Positions 26,495 to 35,640 of a stretch of DNA of 64,000 bases are shown here, one piece after another. The stretch covers positions 62,001 to 126,000 of the forward strand of contig NZ_MDEE01000010.1 of NCBI RefSeq assembly GCF_002939865.1. The letters run 5' to 3'. This DNA comes from Xanthomonas dyei (GTDB lineage: Bacteria > Pseudomonadota > Gammaproteobacteria > Xanthomonadales > Xanthomonadaceae). The first letter of the stretch is position 1. Each line of letters starts with the position of its first letter. The notes beneath the pieces were generated by a model. The model had not been told where the DNA came from, ran no database searches, and saw only the letters and a program-made list of their open reading frames with translations. The position numbers and the translations under genes are program-made.

Positions 26495-27307
26495 ATGAAG
26501 ACCCGCTTCGCCCTGACGCTGATGGCGCTGCTGCCGATCCTGGTCGCCTGCAAGGCCCAGGACGGCTCGTCCGACACCGCACCTGCCGCCGCAACGCCGG
26601 CTGCCGAGACGGCGCCTGCACCTGCAGCTGCCCCGGCTACCGATCCGGCCGCCCCGCCTGCGGTTGGCGAAAGCGCCGCCGCGCCGCCGGCCGCCGCGCC
26701 CAGTGCCGCTCCGCGCGCACCGAACGGCCCCGAGCCGGTCGCCGGCACCGACTATGTGGACATCCAGGCAGGCCAGCCGTACCAGCAGGCCGCCGGCAAG
26801 ATCGAAGTGGCCGAAGTCTTTGGCTATGTCTGCCCGGCCTGCAATGCGTTCCAACCGCTGGTCGGGCCGTGGAAGGCCGGGCTGCCGTCGGACGTGCATT
26901 TCGTCTACGTGCCGGCGATGTTCGGTGGCCCGTGGGATGACTATGCGCGTGCGTTCTACGCCGCCGAGACCCTGGGCGTGCAGGAAAAGACCCACGAAGC
27001 GCTGTACAAGGCCATCCACGTCGACCAGACCCTCAAGGGCGAGCGCGGCAAGGATTCGGTGCAGGACATCGCCGCGTTCTACGCCAAGTACGGCGTGGAC
27101 CAGAAGACCTTCATCGACACCATGAGCAGCTTCGGCGTCTCGGCCAAGACCAACCGCGCCAAGCAGTTCGCCACCCGTAGCCAGATCACCGGCACGCCGT
27201 CGCTGATCGTCAATGGCAAGTACCTGGTCAAGGGCAAGAGCTTCCCGGACATGCTGCGCGTGGCCGATCACCTGATCGCGCGCGAACGCGCCACCCTGGC
27301 CAAGTGA
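26495..27307 (+). CDS. second DsbA-like thiol:disulfide protein (lipoprotein, CPAC active site)
   Basis: A 270-residue paralogue of the preceding gene. The start ATG 26495 gives a lipoprotein signal with lipobox LVAC (Cys about 19). An Ala/Pro-rich linker of about 60 residues separates the lipid anchor from the thioredoxin fold, which starts near GTDYVDIQ. The active site is CPAC (113-116) instead of CPHC, and the cis-Pro segment is GTPSLIVNG. The His-to-Ala change normally makes the thiol pair less oxidising, so a reductase/isomerase-like or more specialised role is plausible. It is probably cotranscribed with dsbA. Confidence 0.9.
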   Translation: MKTRFALTLMALLPILVACKAQDGSSDTAPAAATPAAETAPAPAAAPATDPAAPPAVGESAAAPPAAAPSAAPRAPNGPEPVAGTDYVDIQAGQPYQQAAGKIEVAEVFGYVCPACNAFQPLVGPWKAGLPSDVHFVYVPAMFGGPWDDYARAFYAAETLGVQEKTHEALYKAIHVDQTLKGERGKDSVQDIAAFYAKYGVDQKTFIDTMSSFGVSAKTNRAKQFATRSQITGTPSLIVNGKYLVKGKSFPDMLRVADHLIARERATLAK

Positions 27308-27326
27308 GCCGGGCGACCGCCGCATC

Positions 27327-28094
27327 GTGAACGCTTCGGACTCGCGCACCCTGCGGGTGCTGACCGCCAATATCCAGGCCGGCTCCAGCACCCGCCGTTA
27401 CAGCGATTATGTGACCCGCAGCTGGTCGCACGCGTTACCGCTGGGAGCCAAACGCACCAGCCTGGACAGCATCGCCAAGCTGGCCGGCGACCGCGACATC
27501 GTCGGCCTGCAGGAGGCCGACCCAGGCAGCCTGCGCTCGGGCTTCACCAACCAGACCCACTATCTGGCCGAGCGTGCCGGCTTCCACTACTGGAGCCACC
27601 AGCCCAACCGCCGCATGGGCGGGGTGGCGTCCAGCGCCAACGGATTGCTGAGCAAGCTGGAACCGCTGGAAGTCCAGGACCATGCATTGCCCGGCCGCAT
27701 CGGCGGACGCGGCATCCTGCTGGCCAAGTTCGGGCAAGGCCGCGATGGGCTCGCGGTTGCGGTGGCGCATCTGTCGCTGGGCGCCAATTCGCGCATGGCC
27801 CAGTTGGCCTTCATCGCCGAGCTGCTCTCCGAGCATCCCAACGCGATGCTGATGGGCGACTTCAACTGCGTGGCCGACCGTCCAGAGATGCAGGCGTTGT
27901 ATCGGCATACGCGATTGCAGCCGCCGAGCTGCGTGGTGCACACCTTCCCAAGCTGGCGCCCGGACCGGGCGATCGACCATATCCTGGTCAGCGACAGTCT
28001 GGTGATCGAGCACACCGAAGCGATTCCTGCCGCGTTCTCCGATCATCTGGCAGTGGGTATGGATATCCGCGTTCCGCTGCAGTTGCTGCGCTAG
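27327..28094 (+). CDS. endonuclease/exonuclease/phosphatase family protein
   Basis: A 255-residue cytoplasmic protein, probably starting at GTG 27327, 19 bases after the dsbA-like stop. EEP-fold residues are visible: LTANIQAG (N), VGLQEADPGSL (metal Glu), VAHLSLG, LMGDFNCVADRPE (D-x-N) and the terminal SDHLAVGMDI (D-H). The family includes exonuclease III-like nucleases and lipid or nucleotide phosphodiesterases. The substrate cannot be read from sequence. A terminator follows the gene. Confidence 0.87.
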   Translation: MNASDSRTLRVLTANIQAGSSTRRYSDYVTRSWSHALPLGAKRTSLDSIAKLAGDRDIVGLQEADPGSLRSGFTNQTHYLAERAGFHYWSHQPNRRMGGVASSANGLLSKLEPLEVQDHALPGRIGGRGILLAKFGQGRDGLAVAVAHLSLGANSRMAQLAFIAELLSEHPNAMLMGDFNCVADRPEMQALYRHTRLQPPSCVVHTFPSWRPDRAIDHILVSDSLVIEHTEAIPAAFSDHLAVGMDIRVPLQLLR

Positions 28095-28153
28095 CGCACG
28101 CAAAGTGCCGACGGGTTCGCACTGGCGAACTCGACCGACGACACCCCCTCGAC

Positions 28154-28184
28154 ACCGCCCGTGCGATAACGCAGGCGGTTTTTC
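28154..28184 (+). terminator. intrinsic terminator after the EEP-family gene
   Basis: ACCGCC (28154-28159) pairs with GGCGGT (28174-28179), helped by an inner GTGC/GCA region, and is followed by TTTTTCG. It separates the EEP gene from the bet genes. Confidence 0.65.
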
Positions 28185-28194
28185 GTTGGGAGCA

Positions 28195-28224
28195 CGTCAC
28201 GTGATACGCATCCTATGAGTGCGT
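28195..28224. promoter_or_regulatory. dyad-symmetric sites just upstream of betT
   Basis: TCACGTGA (28195-28202) and ACGCA-N9-TGCGT (28206-28224) are inverted repeats a few bases before the betT start. They could be operator half-sites, but the regulator is unknown and no betI is present in the window. Confidence 0.3.
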
Positions 28225-28228
28225 CGGT

Positions 28229-30208
28229 ATGAGTGCAGTCGAACCGCAGTCGTTACCGGTGCGCACCTTGCGGCCGGTGTTTTTGCTGGCAGCGACGGTG
28301 GTGTGCACATTCGCCTTGCTGGTTGCGCTGTTTCCGCTGGACGCAGGCCGCGTGCTGCTGGATGCGCAGAACTGGGCCTCGCGCAATGTCGGTTGGTACT
28401 ACCTGCTGGCGATGACGTTGTATCTGGTGTTCGTGCTGGGCACTGCGCTCTCCAGCTACGGCAACATCAAGCTCGGCGCCGATCACGACGAGCCGGAATT
28501 CAGCTATCTCTCCTGGGCCGGCATGTTGTTCGCGGCCGGCATCAGCATCACGCTGTTCTTCTTCTGCGTCTCCGAACCGCTGACCCATTATCTGCAACCG
28601 CCCCAAGGTGGCACCGGCAGCGGCGAAGGCTCCGCACGTCAGGCCATGCAGTTGCTGTTTCTGCATTGGGGCCTGCACGGCTGGGGCGTGTTCGCGTTGG
28701 CGGCGATGGCGCTGGCGTATTTCGCCTTTCGTCATAACCTGCCGCTGGCACTGCGCTCGGCGCTGTATCCGCTGATCGGCAAGCGCATCAACGGGCCGAT
28801 CGGCTACACCGTGGATGCGCTGGGCATCGTGGCGACGGTGTTCGGCATCGGTGCCGACATGGGCTTTGGCGTGCTGCATCTCAACGCCGGGCTGAGCACC
28901 TTGTTCGATGTGCCGCATACGCATTGGGTGCAGGTCGCGCTGATCGTGGCGATGATGGGCGCGGCGATTGTGGTGGCGGTATCGGGCGTGGAAAAAGGCG
29001 TGCGCTGGATGTCGGACATCAACATGCTGCTGGCGATCGCGCTGCTGTTGTTCATGCTGTTTGCCGGCCCCACGCAATACCTGCTCAATGCCTTGATGCA
29101 GAACCTGGGCGACTACCTGGGCAGCGTGGTCGGCAAGAGTTTCGACGTCTATGCCTATGGCGGCCGTGCCGACTGGTTGGGCAACTGGACGGTGTTCTAT
29201 TGGGCGTGGTGGATCGGCTGGGCACCCTTCGTCGGCTTGTTCATCGCGCGCATCTCGCGCGGCCGCACCATTCGCGAATTCGTACTGGGCGTGTTGCTGA
29301 TCCCGCTGGGATTCACCCTGGCGTGGCTGTCGATCTTCGGCAATAGCGCGCTGGATCAGTTGCTCCATCATGGCCAGGGCGCATTGGCGCAACAGGCCAT
29401 CGATGCGCCGCAGACGGTGCTGTACTCGCTGCTGCAAAACTACCCGTGGAGCCGTACCGTGATCACGGTGACGGTAGCGATCAGCTTCGTGTTCTTTGTC
29501 ACCTCGGCCGACTCCGGCACGGTGGTGCTGTCCACGCTGTCCTCGCACGGTGGCGAGCCGCACGACGACGGCCCGCGCTGGCTGCGCGTGTTCTGGGGCG
29601 TGCTCACCGCCGTGGTCACTGCAGGTTTATTGCTGGCCGGTAGCATGGACGCGCTGAAATCGGCAGTGGTATTGGCATCTCTGCCGTTTTCTGCGGTGTT
29701 GCTGCTGATGGCATGGGGTCTGTCGCGCGCGCTGAGCGAAGAATCGCAGCGCAAACGTGCGCAACTCTACAGCCCCAGCCCGCTCATCGGGCAATCGCGT
29801 CATCACGGTGGCTGGCGCCAGCGCCTGGGCCAGGCGATGCACTTCCCGGCGCGCGATGAGGTTTACCGGTTCATGCACGACCAGGTGCGCCCGGCGATCG
29901 AGGCGGTGACCACGCAGTTGCAGGAAGAAGGCTGGAACGTCAGCAGCCGGATCGACGACGGCGACATGGAAATCAGCGTCGATCACGGCGAACAACAAGG
30001 CTTCCGCTACCAGGTTGTGATGCGCGGGTATCTCACCCCGTCGTTTGCGGCGCAGCGCTTGCGCAACCAGCGCTATTACCGCGCCGAAGTCTATCTGTAC
30101 GAAGGCAGTCAGGACTACGACCTGGTCGGCTACAGCCGCGAACAAATCATCAACGACATCATCGATCAATACGAGCGTCACCTGCAGTTTTTGCACCTCA
30201 CGCGTTGA
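28229..30208 (+). CDS. betT: choline/betaine BCCT-family transporter
   Basis: A 659-residue inner-membrane protein with twelve predicted helices and a long cytoplasmic C-terminal tail (about 510-659), the pattern of BetT-type choline transporters in which the tail tunes osmotic activation. BCCT landmarks are [38 protein letters not shown] (tryptophan-rich TM), [11 protein letters not shown] and a W-rich [23 protein letters not shown]-type block. The start used is ATG 28229, with no obvious ribosome-binding site. It is followed by betB and betA, so uptake and oxidation of choline to glycine betaine are encoded together. Confidence 0.92.
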   Translation: MSAVEPQSLPVRTLRPVFLLAATVVCTFALLVALFPLDAGRVLLDAQNWASRNVGWYYLLAMTLYLVFVLGTALSSYGNIKLGADHDEPEFSYLSWAGMLFAAGISITLFFFCVSEPLTHYLQPPQGGTGSGEGSARQAMQLLFLHWGLHGWGVFALAAMALAYFAFRHNLPLALRSALYPLIGKRINGPIGYTVDALGIVATVFGIGADMGFGVLHLNAGLSTLFDVPHTHWVQVALIVAMMGAAIVVAVSGVEKGVRWMSDINMLLAIALLLFMLFAGPTQYLLNALMQNLGDYLGSVVGKSFDVYAYGGRADWLGNWTVFYWAWWIGWAPFVGLFIARISRGRTIREFVLGVLLIPLGFTLAWLSIFGNSALDQLLHHGQGALAQQAIDAPQTVLYSLLQNYPWSRTVITVTVAISFVFFVTSADSGTVVLSTLSSHGGEPHDDGPRWLRVFWGVLTAVVTAGLLLAGSMDALKSAVVLASLPFSAVLLLMAWGLSRALSEESQRKRAQLYSPSPLIGQSRHHGGWRQRLGQAMHFPARDEVYRFMHDQVRPAIEAVTTQLQEEGWNVSSRIDDGDMEISVDHGEQQGFRYQVVMRGYLTPSFAAQRLRNQRYYRAEVYLYEGSQDYDLVGYSREQIINDIIDQYERHLQFLHLTR

Positions 30209-30246
30209 GTTGCGTCGCTGCGGCGACCGTCCCAAGGAGGTTTGTC

Positions 30247-31719
30247 ATGCCACGTTTCCCCGACCAGCTGTTGTACATCGGCGGCCGTTATGTTCCCGCC
30301 CGCGGCGGCCACACATTCGAAGTGATCAACCCCGCCACCGGCGAGGTGCTGGCCAACGTGCACAACGCGGGCGCCGACGATCTGGACGCCGCGGTCGATA
30401 GCGCCCAGGCCGGCCAACGCGTGTGGGCCGCGCTGACGACGGTGGAACGCTCGCGCATCCTGCTGCGCGCGGTGGCGTTGCTGCGCGAGCGCAACGAAGC
30501 GCTGGCCGAGCTGGAGACGCTCAACACCGGCAAGCCGCTGAGCGAAACGCGCAGTGTGGACATCGTCACCGGTGCCGACGTGCTGGAGTATTACGCCGGC
30601 GTGTCGCAGGCGCTGCAAGGTGCACAGGTGCCCTTGCGCGAAGGCAGCTTCTTCTACACGCGGCACGAGCCGCTGGGCGTGGTCGGCGCGATCGGTGCGT
30701 GGAATTACCCGATCCAGATCGCGCTGTGGAAGGCCGCACCGGCATTGGCCGCCGGAAACGCAATGATCTTCAAACCCAGCGAAGTGACGCCGCTTACCGC
30801 ACTCAAGCTGGCCGAAATCTTCACTGAAGCCGGCCTGCCCGATGGCGTGTTCAACGTGCTGCCCGGCGACGGCGCCAGCGTGGGCACCGCACTCACCGAA
30901 CACCCGCAGATCGAAAAGATCAGCTTCACCGGCGGCACCGCCACCGGGCGCAAGGTAATGGCCAGCGCATCGAGTTCGTCATTGAAAGACGTGACCATGG
31001 AGCTGGGCGGCAAATCGCCGTTGATCGTGTGCGCAGATGCCGATCTGGATCTGGCCGCCGACATCGCGATGATGGCCAACTTCTACAGCTCCGGGCAGGT
31101 GTGCACCAACGGTACCCGCGTGTTCGTGCCGCGTGCGCTGCGCACCGCCTTCGAAGCGCGGCTGCTGACGCGCGTGCAACGTATCCATATCGGCGACCCG
31201 CTCGATACGAGCACGACGTTTGGGCCGATGGTCAGCGCCGCGCATATGCAGCGCGTGCTGGACTACATCGACCAGGGCAAGGCCGAAGGCGCGCGCCTGC
31301 TCTGCGGTGGCGAGCGGCTACGCGACGGTGCGCTGGCGCAGGGCTATTACGTGGCGCCGACGATCTTCAGCGATTGCACCGACGTGATGACGATCGTGCG
31401 CGAGGAAATCTTCGGGCCGGTACTGAGCCTGCTCACCTACGACGACGAAGACGAAGCAGTGACTCGCGCCAATGCGACACCCTACGGATTGGCCGCCGGT
31501 GTGGTCACGCCCGATCTGGCGCGTGCGCATCGGCTGATCCATCGCCTGGAAGCGGGCATCTGCTGGATCAACACCTGGGGCGAGTCGCCTGCGCCAATGC
31601 CGGTGGGCGGTTACAAGCAGTCCGGCGTGGGCCGCGAAAACGGCCTGGCGACCCTGCAGGCGTATACGCGCACCAAGTCGGTCCAGGTCGAGCTGGAGCG
31701 CTACGCATCGGTGTTTTAA
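30247..31719 (+). CDS. betB: betaine aldehyde dehydrogenase
   Basis: A 490-residue NAD(P)-dependent aldehyde dehydrogenase converting betaine aldehyde to glycine betaine. It starts at ATG 30247 with a perfect AAGGAGG. Landmarks are [29 protein letters not shown], the catalytic Glu in [11 protein letters not shown], catalytic Cys in [16 protein letters not shown] and EEIFGPVLS. Length and motifs match BetB well. It lies 38 bases after betT and precedes betA, from which it is separated by a long perfect hairpin. Confidence 0.95.
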   Translation: MPRFPDQLLYIGGRYVPARGGHTFEVINPATGEVLANVHNAGADDLDAAVDSAQAGQRVWAALTTVERSRILLRAVALLRERNEALAELETLNTGKPLSETRSVDIVTGADVLEYYAGVSQALQGAQVPLREGSFFYTRHEPLGVVGAIGAWNYPIQIALWKAAPALAAGNAMIFKPSEVTPLTALKLAEIFTEAGLPDGVFNVLPGDGASVGTALTEHPQIEKISFTGGTATGRKVMASASSSSLKDVTMELGGKSPLIVCADADLDLAADIAMMANFYSSGQVCTNGTRVFVPRALRTAFEARLLTRVQRIHIGDPLDTSTTFGPMVSAAHMQRVLDYIDQGKAEGARLLCGGERLRDGALAQGYYVAPTIFSDCTDVMTIVREEIFGPVLSLLTYDDEDEAVTRANATPYGLAAGVVTPDLARAHRLIHRLEAGICWINTWGESPAPMPVGGYKQSGVGRENGLATLQAYTRTKSVQVELERYASVF

Positions 31720-31730
31720 GCGGCCCACGC

Positions 31731-31765
31731 CGCAACGCACGCAATCGATGGATGCGTGCGTTGCG
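31731..31765 (+). repeat. perfect 13-bp inverted repeat between betB and betA
   Basis: CGCAACGCACGCA pairs exactly with TGCGTGCGTTGCG around a 9-base loop, 11 bases past the betB stop. There is no T-tract. It may stabilise the upstream mRNA or partly attenuate betA. Confidence 0.6.
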
Positions 31766-31867
31766 CCCGCCACACGCGCTGCGCGCAACGGCACGTTGCC
31801 GCGCACAGAACAGCGACTGCGCAGTGCCTTGACTGCCGCTGCATCGCACACGCATCAGGAGACCACC

Positions 31868-33538
31868 ATGCAACGCGAATACGACTACATCATCATCGGC
31901 GCCGGTTCGGCAGGCAACGTGCTGGCCGCACGTCTGACCGAGGACCCGGGCGTGACGGTGCTCTTGCTCGAAGCGGGCGGGCCGGACTACCGGCTGGATT
32001 TCCGCACCCAGATGCCCGCCGCACTGGCATTCCCGCTGCAGGGCCGCCGCTATAACTGGGCCTATGAAACCGAGCCGGAGCCGCACATGGACAACCGGCG
32101 CATGGAATGCGGGCGCGGCAAAGGGCTGGGCGGTTCGTCGCTGATCAATGGCATGTGCTACATCCGCGGCAACGCGCTCGACTTCGACCACTGGGCCAAA
32201 CGCCCGGGCCTGGAAGACTGGAGCTACCGCGATGTGTTGCCCTACTTCCGCAAGGCCGAGACGCGCGACATCGGCGCCAACGATTATCACGGCGGCGAAG
32301 GCCCGGTCAGCGTGGCTACGCCGAAGAACGACAACAACGTGCTGTTCCACGCGATGGTCGATGCCGGCGTGCAGGCAGGCTATCCGCGTACCGACGATCT
32401 CAATGGCTACCAGCAGGAAGGCTTCGGGCCGATGGACCGCACCGTGACGCCACAGGGCCGTCGTGCGAGCACGGCGCGTGGGTATCTGGACATGGCAAAG
32501 CCGCGCGATGGCTTGCACATCGTCACCCACGCCACCACCGATCGCATCCTGTTTGCCGGCAAGCGCGCGATCGGCGTGCATTACCTTGTCGGCAACAGCA
32601 GCGAGGGCATCAATGCGCATGCACGCCGCGAGGTGCTGGTCTGTGCCGGCGCCATCGCCTCACCGCAGCTGTTGCAGCGCTCCGGCGTCGGCGCACCGGA
32701 TCTGCTGCGCGCACTCGACGTCCAGCTGGTCCACGACCTGCCCGGCGTCGGCCAGAATCTGCAGGATCATCTGGAGGTCTATATCCAGTACGCCTGCACC
32801 AAACCGGTGTCGTTGTATCCGGCGCTGCAATGGTGGAACCAACCCGCGATTGGCGCCGAGTGGCTGTTTGCCGGCACCGGCACCGGCGCCAGCAATCAGT
32901 TCGAAGCCGGCGGCTTTATCCGCACGCGCGACGAGTTCGAATGGCCCAACATCCAGTACCACTTCCTGCCGGTGGCGATCAATTACAACGGCAGCAATGC
33001 GGTGAAGGAACATGGGTTTCAGGCGCATGTGGGCTCGATGCGCACGCCCAGCCGCGGGCGCGTGCACGCCAAGTCGCGCGACCCGCGCCAGCATCCGTCC
33101 ATCCTCTTCAACTACCAGTCCACCGATCAGGACTGGCAGGAATTTCGCGATGCGATCCGCATCACCCGCGAGATCATCGCGCAGCCCGCACTGGACGCTT
33201 ATCGCGGACGCGAGATCAGCCCCAGCGCCGATTGCAAGACCGACGCCGAGCTGGACGCGTTCGTACGCTCGCGTGCAGAGACCGCGTATCACCCGTCGTG
33301 CTCGTGTGCGATGGGCACCGATGACATGGCCGTGGTGGATGGACAAGGCCGCGTGCATGGCATGGAAGGCCTGCGCGTCATCGATGCCTCGATCATGCCG
33401 CGCATCATCACCGGCAACCTCAACGCGACCACGATCATGATCGCCGAGAAGATCGCCGACCGCATGCGAGGACGTGCGCCATTGGCGCGCAGCACGGCCG
33501 ATTACTACATCGCCGGCGATGCGCCGGTGCGTCGATAG
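31868..33538 (+). CDS. betA: choline dehydrogenase (GMC oxidoreductase)
   Basis: A 556-residue FAD enzyme oxidising choline to betaine aldehyde at the membrane. The start ATG 31868 follows AGGAG. The N-terminal FAD-binding motif [18 protein letters not shown], the GMC signature [18 protein letters not shown], the second GMC segment [15 protein letters not shown], and the C-terminal active-site block [10 protein letters not shown] plus [15 protein letters not shown] are all present. It is the last of the bet genes. No betI repressor gene accompanies them. Confidence 0.95.
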   Translation: MQREYDYIIIGAGSAGNVLAARLTEDPGVTVLLLEAGGPDYRLDFRTQMPAALAFPLQGRRYNWAYETEPEPHMDNRRMECGRGKGLGGSSLINGMCYIRGNALDFDHWAKRPGLEDWSYRDVLPYFRKAETRDIGANDYHGGEGPVSVATPKNDNNVLFHAMVDAGVQAGYPRTDDLNGYQQEGFGPMDRTVTPQGRRASTARGYLDMAKPRDGLHIVTHATTDRILFAGKRAIGVHYLVGNSSEGINAHARREVLVCAGAIASPQLLQRSGVGAPDLLRALDVQLVHDLPGVGQNLQDHLEVYIQYACTKPVSLYPALQWWNQPAIGAEWLFAGTGTGASNQFEAGGFIRTRDEFEWPNIQYHFLPVAINYNGSNAVKEHGFQAHVGSMRTPSRGRVHAKSRDPRQHPSILFNYQSTDQDWQEFRDAIRITREIIAQPALDAYRGREISPSADCKTDAELDAFVRSRAETAYHPSCSCAMGTDDMAVVDGQGRVHGMEGLRVIDASIMPRIITGNLNATTIMIAEKIADRMRGRAPLARSTADYYIAGDAPVRR

Positions 33539-33730
33539 GGATCGGCCAGGATGGAAGACTGCGGATACACAAGTGCGTTCTGACGCGTCGCGCATCCGCA
33601 GCCCATCGCAAGCATTGCGGCATCGTCGATGACATGCGCCTTGCCGTGACGGGCAAGCCACGCTGCCCCACCGCGCGATAGCCCAGTCGCGCGGTGCCAT
33701 CGCCCCACACGCGTGGGATATGCTTCGAGC

Positions 33731-34183
33731 ATGAACTCGGACATCCACCCGGAAGCCGCCATCGCGCCCGGCTATCTGGCCAACCATGCCGCGCGCGTCT
33801 TCAATCGCAGTGTCGACGCGCGCCTGCGCGAACACGGGCTGACACTTGCGCTGATTGCGCCGTTGCTGCTGCTGTCGTGGAAAGGCCCGATGCTGCAGCG
33901 GGACCTGGTGCGCCACTCCGCAGTGAAGCAGCCTGCGATGGTGGCGCTGCTGGACAAGCTCGAAGCGATGGCGCTGATTGCGCGCGAGGCGTTGTCCAGC
34001 GACAAACGCGCCGCCACTGTTCGGCTGACCGATGCCGGCCAAGACGCTGCTGCCACCGGGCGCACCGCGCTGCTTCACTTCAATGCCGTCGGCGTCTCGG
34101 GCTTTTCCAGCGAGGAAGCCGCACTGCTGACCGTTCTGCTTGGCCGACTGATCGACAATCTGGAAACCGCCGCAAGCGAATAG
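33731..34183 (+). CDS. MarR family transcriptional regulator
   Basis: A 150-residue winged-helix protein. ATG 33731 is preferred to the upstream in-frame GTG 33713. Features are NHAARVFNRSVDARLREHGL, the helix-turn-helix MLQRDLVRHSAVKQPAMVALLDKLEAMALI, and the wing SSDKRAATVRLTDAGQ. It lies 58 bases upstream of an FAD monooxygenase gene, and two matching ATCA-N4-TGAT palindromes lie in the gap, so it probably represses that gene. Ligand unknown. Confidence 0.88.
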   Translation: MNSDIHPEAAIAPGYLANHAARVFNRSVDARLREHGLTLALIAPLLLLSWKGPMLQRDLVRHSAVKQPAMVALLDKLEAMALIAREALSSDKRAATVRLTDAGQDAAATGRTALLHFNAVGVSGFSSEEAALLTVLLGRLIDNLETAASE

Positions 34184-34184
34184 C

Positions 34185-34216
34185 ATCACACGTGATATTT
34201 AAGTATCATGCATGAT
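34185..34216 (+). promoter_or_regulatory. two phased palindromic operators upstream of the FAD monooxygenase gene
   Basis: ATCACACGTGAT (34185-34196) and ATCATGCATGAT (34205-34216; extended TATCATGCATGATA) share the form ATCA-N4-TGAT. Their centres are exactly 20 bases apart, about two helical turns. The surrounding sequence is the most AT-rich of the locus, as expected for a promoter. These fit MarR dimer sites. Confidence 0.65.
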
Positions 34217-34241
34217 ATATATTCACTGCAGGAGCGGCACC

Positions 34242-35444
34242 ATGTCCCGTCGGATTCTCATCAGTGGCGCAAGCGTCGCTGGAACCACTGCGGCATGGTG
34301 GCTCGATGCTTATGGAGTCGAGGTCGAGGTCGTCGAACGCGCGCCGGCGTTTCGTGATGGCGGCCAGAACGTCGACGTGCGCGGCAATGGGCGTGAGGTG
34401 CTGCGCCGCATGGGACTGGAAGCGCGTGCATTCGAACGTAGCACCAAGGAACTCGGCACCGATTGGGTGAGCGAAGACAATCGCGTCATTGCGCGCTTCA
34501 AGGCAGACGAGTCCGATACCGACGGCGGGCCTACTGCCGATCTGGAAATCCGTCGCGGCGACCTCGCGCGCATCCTGTATGACGCCACCTGCGAGCGCGT
34601 GCCCTATCGCTTCGGCGACAGCATTTGCGACCTCGCCCAGGACCAGGACGGCGTCGACATCACTTTCCACAGCGGCCGCTCCGCACGCTACGACGCTGTC
34701 ATCGTCGCCGAAGGCGTTGGCGCGCACACGCGTGAACTGGTGTTTCCCGGCGAGAACGTGCCGTACTGGATGGACATGACCATTGCGTACTTCAGCATCC
34801 CCCGACTTCCGCACGACAGTGCCTATGCCAGGCAATACAACACGGTGGGCGGGCGCGGCGCGACATTGAAGCCTGCGCTGGACGGCAAGCTGGGCGCCTA
34901 TCTCGGCCTGCAGAAGCGGCCCGAGGGCGAGAACGCGTGGAGCCTGGAGCGGCAACGGCACTACATGCAAGCGCAATTTGCCAACGACGGCTGGGAGTTC
35001 CCGCGCATTCTCGAGGCGATGAAGGATGTCGACGATTTCTACTTCGAGGTAATGCGGCAGGTGCGCATGCCGCGCTGGTCTGCCGGCCGGGTAGTGTTGA
35101 CCGGCGATGCCGCGTGGTGCCCCACATCGCTGTCGGGCATCGGCACGACGCTGGCGATGGTCGGCAGCTACGTACTGGCGGGCGAACTTGCCCAGGCCAG
35201 CGCACCGACGCAAGCGTTTACGCACTACGAACGGATCATGCGCCCGTTCGTCAAAGAGGGGCAGAACGTTCCCAAGATCGTCCCTCGCCTGCTCTGGCCG
35301 CACTCCACTGTCGGGCTGACGCTGCTGCGCGGCGCGATGCGTCTGGCAGGCACCCCGCTTGTCCGACGCGTCATCAACAACAGTTTTGCGCGCGATTCCA
35401 ACAGCATCGCCTTGCCAGACTATCGGCCGGTAGAGCCACGCTGA
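34242..35444 (+). CDS. FAD-dependent monooxygenase (PHBH/TetX-like)
   Basis: A 400-residue flavoprotein. The start ATG 34242 follows AGGAG. The Rossmann motif ISGASVAGTTAAWWL is a GxGxxG variant in which the second Gly is Ser (G-A-S-V-A-G), followed by Glu at the end of strand 2 (VEVVERAP). The FAD-binding GD segment GRVVLTGDAAWCPTSLSGIGTTLA is well kept. The family hydroxylates aromatic or polyketide compounds, and some members inactivate antibiotics; the substrate here is unknown. Control by the adjacent MarR regulator suggests induction by a small, perhaps toxic or plant-derived, aromatic compound. Confidence 0.87.
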   Translation: MSRRILISGASVAGTTAAWWLDAYGVEVEVVERAPAFRDGGQNVDVRGNGREVLRRMGLEARAFERSTKELGTDWVSEDNRVIARFKADESDTDGGPTADLEIRRGDLARILYDATCERVPYRFGDSICDLAQDQDGVDITFHSGRSARYDAVIVAEGVGAHTRELVFPGENVPYWMDMTIAYFSIPRLPHDSAYARQYNTVGGRGATLKPALDGKLGAYLGLQKRPEGENAWSLERQRHYMQAQFANDGWEFPRILEAMKDVDDFYFEVMRQVRMPRWSAGRVVLTGDAAWCPTSLSGIGTTLAMVGSYVLAGELAQASAPTQAFTHYERIMRPFVKEGQNVPKIVPRLLWPHSTVGLTLLRGAMRLAGTPLVRRVINNSFARDSNSIALPDYRPVEPR

Positions 35445-35640
35445 AACAGGTGTTGTCACCAATAGACAACACGACAACGCGCCCGCGCTGCAGTGCGCCG
35501 CTGCGATCCGCAGGCAACCGGCACCTGCGCACCACAGGCCAAGACCAGAAGCGCTGCGAAGACGACAGCTTCGTAGCGCTTCGATTACCCAATCAGCCAG
35601 CGTGGTTCTCACGGAAGCACCACGCAACATCCAGCCGCCC

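Noticed and set aside
32660-34189. 509-codon antisense frame across betA and the MarR gene
   Set aside because: It spans two well-supported genes and their promoter region and has no recognisable domain.
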